Shown in pieces: positions 62,265 through 64,000 of a stretch of DNA of 64,000 nt. Positions within the stretch are counted from its first letter, which is position 1. Each line of letters starts with the position of its first letter. The stretch comes from Streptomyces sp. NBC_01304. Its GTDB lineage: Bacteria; Actinomycetota; Actinomycetes; Streptomycetales; Streptomycetaceae. The notes under the pieces were generated by a model. That model was not told the DNA's origin and did no database searches. It saw nothing but the letters and a program-made list of their open reading frames with translations. The DNA is taken from NCBI RefSeq assembly GCF_035975855.1, contig NZ_CP109055.1, positions 7,192,001 to 7,256,000 on the forward strand, written 5' to 3'. The position numbers and the translations under genes are program-made.

Positions 62265-63553
62265 GAACGCTCCTCTTCGGCCGTGGCGGCGGCCGTCTCC
62301 GTGCCTGTTTCTGGGGCCGTGGCGGCGGCCTGGTGTGCGCTCGTCGCGGTGTCGGTCGTGGCGGTCGCGGCGGCCTGCGTGACGAGTTCATGGGTCGACT
62401 GGCCGTCGCCCACGGGGTGGTGGCAGCGGTAACGGTGGTCCGTGACGCTCCCGTTCGACGCGAAGTCCGGCATCGTCTCGGCGCACTGTGCGTCCGCCTT
62501 CCAGCACCGGGTGCGGAACGGGCAGCCGCTGGGCGGCCGGGTCGCGGACGGTACGGGGCCGATCAGCGGGATCGGGTCGATCGGGTCGAGCAGCCCGGGC
62601 GTCGCCGAGAACAGCGCCCGCGTGTACGGGTGCCGGGACCGGTCGAGTACCTCCTCGGCCGGCGACTCCTCGACGATGCGGCCCAGGTACATGGTGATGA
62701 CCCGGTCGCTCATGCGCCGCACGGTCTGAATGTCGTGCGAGACGAAGACGAGGGCAAGGCCCAGGCGTTCCTTCAGGTCGAGCAGGAGGTTCAGGATCTG
62801 GGCGCGGACCGACACGTCGAGCGCGCTGGTCGGCTCGTCGGCGATCACCAGGTCGGGCTCCAGGGCGAGCGCGCGGGCGATGGCGACGCGCTGGCGCTGA
62901 CCGCCGGAGAGCTGGCCGGGCAGGCCGTCGGCGAGGGCCTTGGGTAGGCCGACCAGGGACATCAACTCCCGTACCCGCTCGTCCCGTTGCTTGCCCGTCC
63001 CTCTCCTGTGTACGTCGAGGGGGTCGCGCAGGATCTGGCGGACCGGGAGCCTTCGGTTGAGGGCGGTCGACGGGTCCTGGAAGATCATCGCGGTGTGTGA
63101 GCCGATGGCCAGGCGGCGCTCGGCGGGCTTCATCGTCCACAGGTCCTTGCCGCGGAAGGACACCGTGCCCTGCGTCGGTTTCTGCACGCCGACCAGGACC
63201 TTGGCGAGGGTCGACTTCCCGCACCCGGACTCGCCCACGACGCCCACTGTCTCGCCGGGCGCGATGGTGAGGTCGGCGCCGGTGAGCGCGTACACCCGGT
63301 CGCGGGAGAGGAGGCCGCCGGAGCGGGCCTTGTGGACTACGTGGGCGTCCCGCAGAGCGATCAACGGCTCGTCCGGCGCGCTGGACGGCCTGCCCTTCGC
63401 GCTCGATGACCCGCCCTGCGCGCTGGACGGCCTGCCCTTCGCGCTCGATGACCCGCCCTGCGCGCTCGATGACCCGCCCTTCGTGCTCAACGACTCACCT
63501 GGCGCGCCCGACGTCCCGCCCTTCGCGCTCAACGGCTCCTCGGCGGCGCTCAT
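62261..63553 (-). CDS. Oligopeptide/dipeptide ABC transporter ATP-binding protein (OppF/DppF type)
   Basis: A 430-residue ATPase. An N-terminal Ser/Gly/Ala tail of about 65 residues with tandem repeats; ABC domain 68-325 with Walker A GESGCGKST, Q-loop MIFQDPSTALNRR, signature LSGGQRQRVAIARAL, Walker B LVIADEPTSALDV and the switch His in FVSHD; Opp C-terminal region with cysteines (CPFRTRCWKADAQCAE); then an Ala/Thr-rich tail. ATG 63553 overlaps the previous gene by 4 bases. Both tails are longer than usual. Confidence 0.92.
   Translation of the reverse strand: MSAAEEPLSAKGGTSGAPGESLSTKGGSSSAQGGSSSAKGRPSSAQGGSSSAKGRPSSAPDEPLIALRDAHVVHKARSGGLLSRDRVYALTGADLTIAPGETVGVVGESGCGKSTLAKVLVGVQKPTQGTVSFRGKDLWTMKPAERRLAIGSHTAMIFQDPSTALNRRLPVRQILRDPLDVHRRGTGKQRDERVRELMSLVGLPKALADGLPGQLSGGQRQRVAIARALALEPDLVIADEPTSALDVSVRAQILNLLLDLKERLGLALVFVSHDIQTVRRMSDRVITMYLGRIVEESPAEEVLDRSRHPYTRALFSATPGLLDPIDPIPLIGPVPSATRPPSGCPFRTRCWKADAQCAETMPDFASNGSVTDHRYRCHHPVGDGQSTHELVTQAAATATTDTATSAHQAAATAPETGTETAAATAEEERS
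63378..63461 (-). repeat. 42-bp tandem repeat in the ABC ATPase N-terminal tail
   Basis: Two identical 42-base units (63378-63419 and 63420-63461), with a partial third to about 63483, encode repeated GGSSSAKGRPSSAQ. In-frame expansion before the ABC domain. Confidence 0.9.
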
Positions 63554-64000
63554 TTCACGGCCTCGCTTCCCTCGCTCGTACGGGGTCCGGGCACGGCGAG
63601 GACCACCGCCGGATGGTGGCAGGCCACCGCATGCGCCCTCCCGCCCCCGACCAGCTCGGGCGCCCTCGTACGGCACACCTCGCTCGCCATCGGACACCGG
63701 TCCGCGAACCGGCACCCGGCCGGGAAGTCCGCCGGGGAGGGCACAACTCCCTTGATCTGCGTGAGCCGTTCGGCCGCTGCCTCCAGCGAGAGCACCGACC
63801 CGAGCAGCCCCCGCGTGTAGTGGTGCGAGGGCGCCTCGACCAGATCGGCGGTGACACCCGTCTCCACGATCTGCCCGCCGTACATCACCACCACCCGGTC
63901 GGTGACGTCCGCGACGAGCGCCAGGTCGTGCGAGACGAGGATGAGCGCGAACCCCAACTCCTCGCGCAGCCGCAGCAGCAGCTGGATCACCTGCGCCTGC
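63550..64000 (-). CDS. Oligopeptide ABC transporter ATP-binding protein (OppD/DppD type), C-terminal part
   Basis: About 150 C-terminal residues; the gene continues past the right edge. It begins after the Walker B Asp/Glu: QAQVIQLLLRLREELG, LILVSHDLALVAD with the switch His, RVVVMYGGQIVETG, HHYTRGLLGSVLSLE and the Opp-type FPAGCRFADRCPMASEVC cysteine segment. Its stop overlaps the second ATPase start, showing a DppD-DppF operon whose permease and binding-protein genes should lie to the right. Confidence 0.92.
   Translation of the reverse strand, partial: QAQVIQLLLRLREELGFALILVSHDLALVADVTDRVVVMYGGQIVETGVTADLVEAPSHHYTRGLLGSVLSLEAAAERLTQIKGVVPSPADFPAGCRFADRCPMASEVCRTRAPELVGGGRAHAVACHHPAVVLAVPGPRTSEGSEAVK

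Overview
The window is chromosomal DNA of a streptomycete. Evidence: very high G+C with G/C at almost every third codon position, many GTG starts, and a housekeeping order that follows the conserved actinobacterial backbone rpsT-lepA-fadD-hemW-hrcA-dnaJ-rsmE-phoH-ybeY-corC-(CDA-like)-era, with the Streptomyces leuA leader and an emfourin/protealysin pair nearby. I see no prophage, transposase, tRNA, rRNA or CRISPR array. It reads as core chromosome with accessory insertions.

Layout. 0-5.5 kb: start of rpsT (minus), lepA, two small unknown secreted proteins, and a FadD-type acyl-CoA ligase. 5.5-12.2 kb: a signalling locus with a 1381-residue hybrid histidine kinase built on about six near-identical 92-residue HAMP repeats, a stand-alone receiver, and a divergent HATPase/GAF/SpoIIE phosphatase. 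12.2-19.4 kb: hemW, a DUF3097 protein, a metallo-beta-lactamase-fold hydrolase, CIRCE-controlled hrcA-dnaJ, a nitronate monooxygenase and rsmE. 19.6-30.2 kb: a lipoprotein, a tricorn-type protease, a translationally coupled AAA+/TPR-membrane pair, HIT protein, RNase Z, a class V PLP enzyme and an adenosine/adenine deaminase. 30.3-33 kb: a GH4 glycosidase divergent from a PfkB sugar kinase. 33.2-36.5 kb: phoH-ybeY-corC-yjbR.

36.6-47.9 kb is mostly accessory material that separates corC from era. It holds an MFS exporter with a divergent XRE regulator and a perfect palindrome between them, a lipoprotein, and a cysteine- and histidine-free cytidine-deaminase-like protein. Next comes a three-gene secreted/cell-wall locus that looks like an actinobacterial WxL system. 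Last is a minus-strand sulfur-amino-acid module: LysR, AzlC, AzlD, a Cds1-type cysteine desulfhydrase and RidA. 48-64 kb holds era, a second XRE regulator divergent from an SDR enzyme, a GH1 beta-glucosidase, emfourin and its M4 protease, attenuator-controlled leuA, a TerB-like protein, an MMPL exporter followed by a NarL-type two-component system, and the end of an oligopeptide-ABC/DapA-family operon that runs off the right edge.

A modular intergenic repeat (a C-rich arm plus an arm around GTCCTCAAACGCCGGACGGG) occurs seven times, each time just after the stop codon of a plus-strand gene. At three of the four convergent gene pairs it is wholly or partly mirrored into a palindrome; at all three codirectional pairs it is a single copy. 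It probably acts as a terminator or 3'-end processing element, and it has donated the last codons of the GH4 gene.

The candidates I would look at first are the WxL-like locus (about 40.4-43.8 kb), the cysteine desulfhydrase/RidA/AzlCD module (43.9-47.9 kb), the AAA+/TPR pair (23.5-26 kb), the repeat family, and the DapA-family enzyme inside a peptide-transport operon. All functions are read from sequence motifs; no database search was run.
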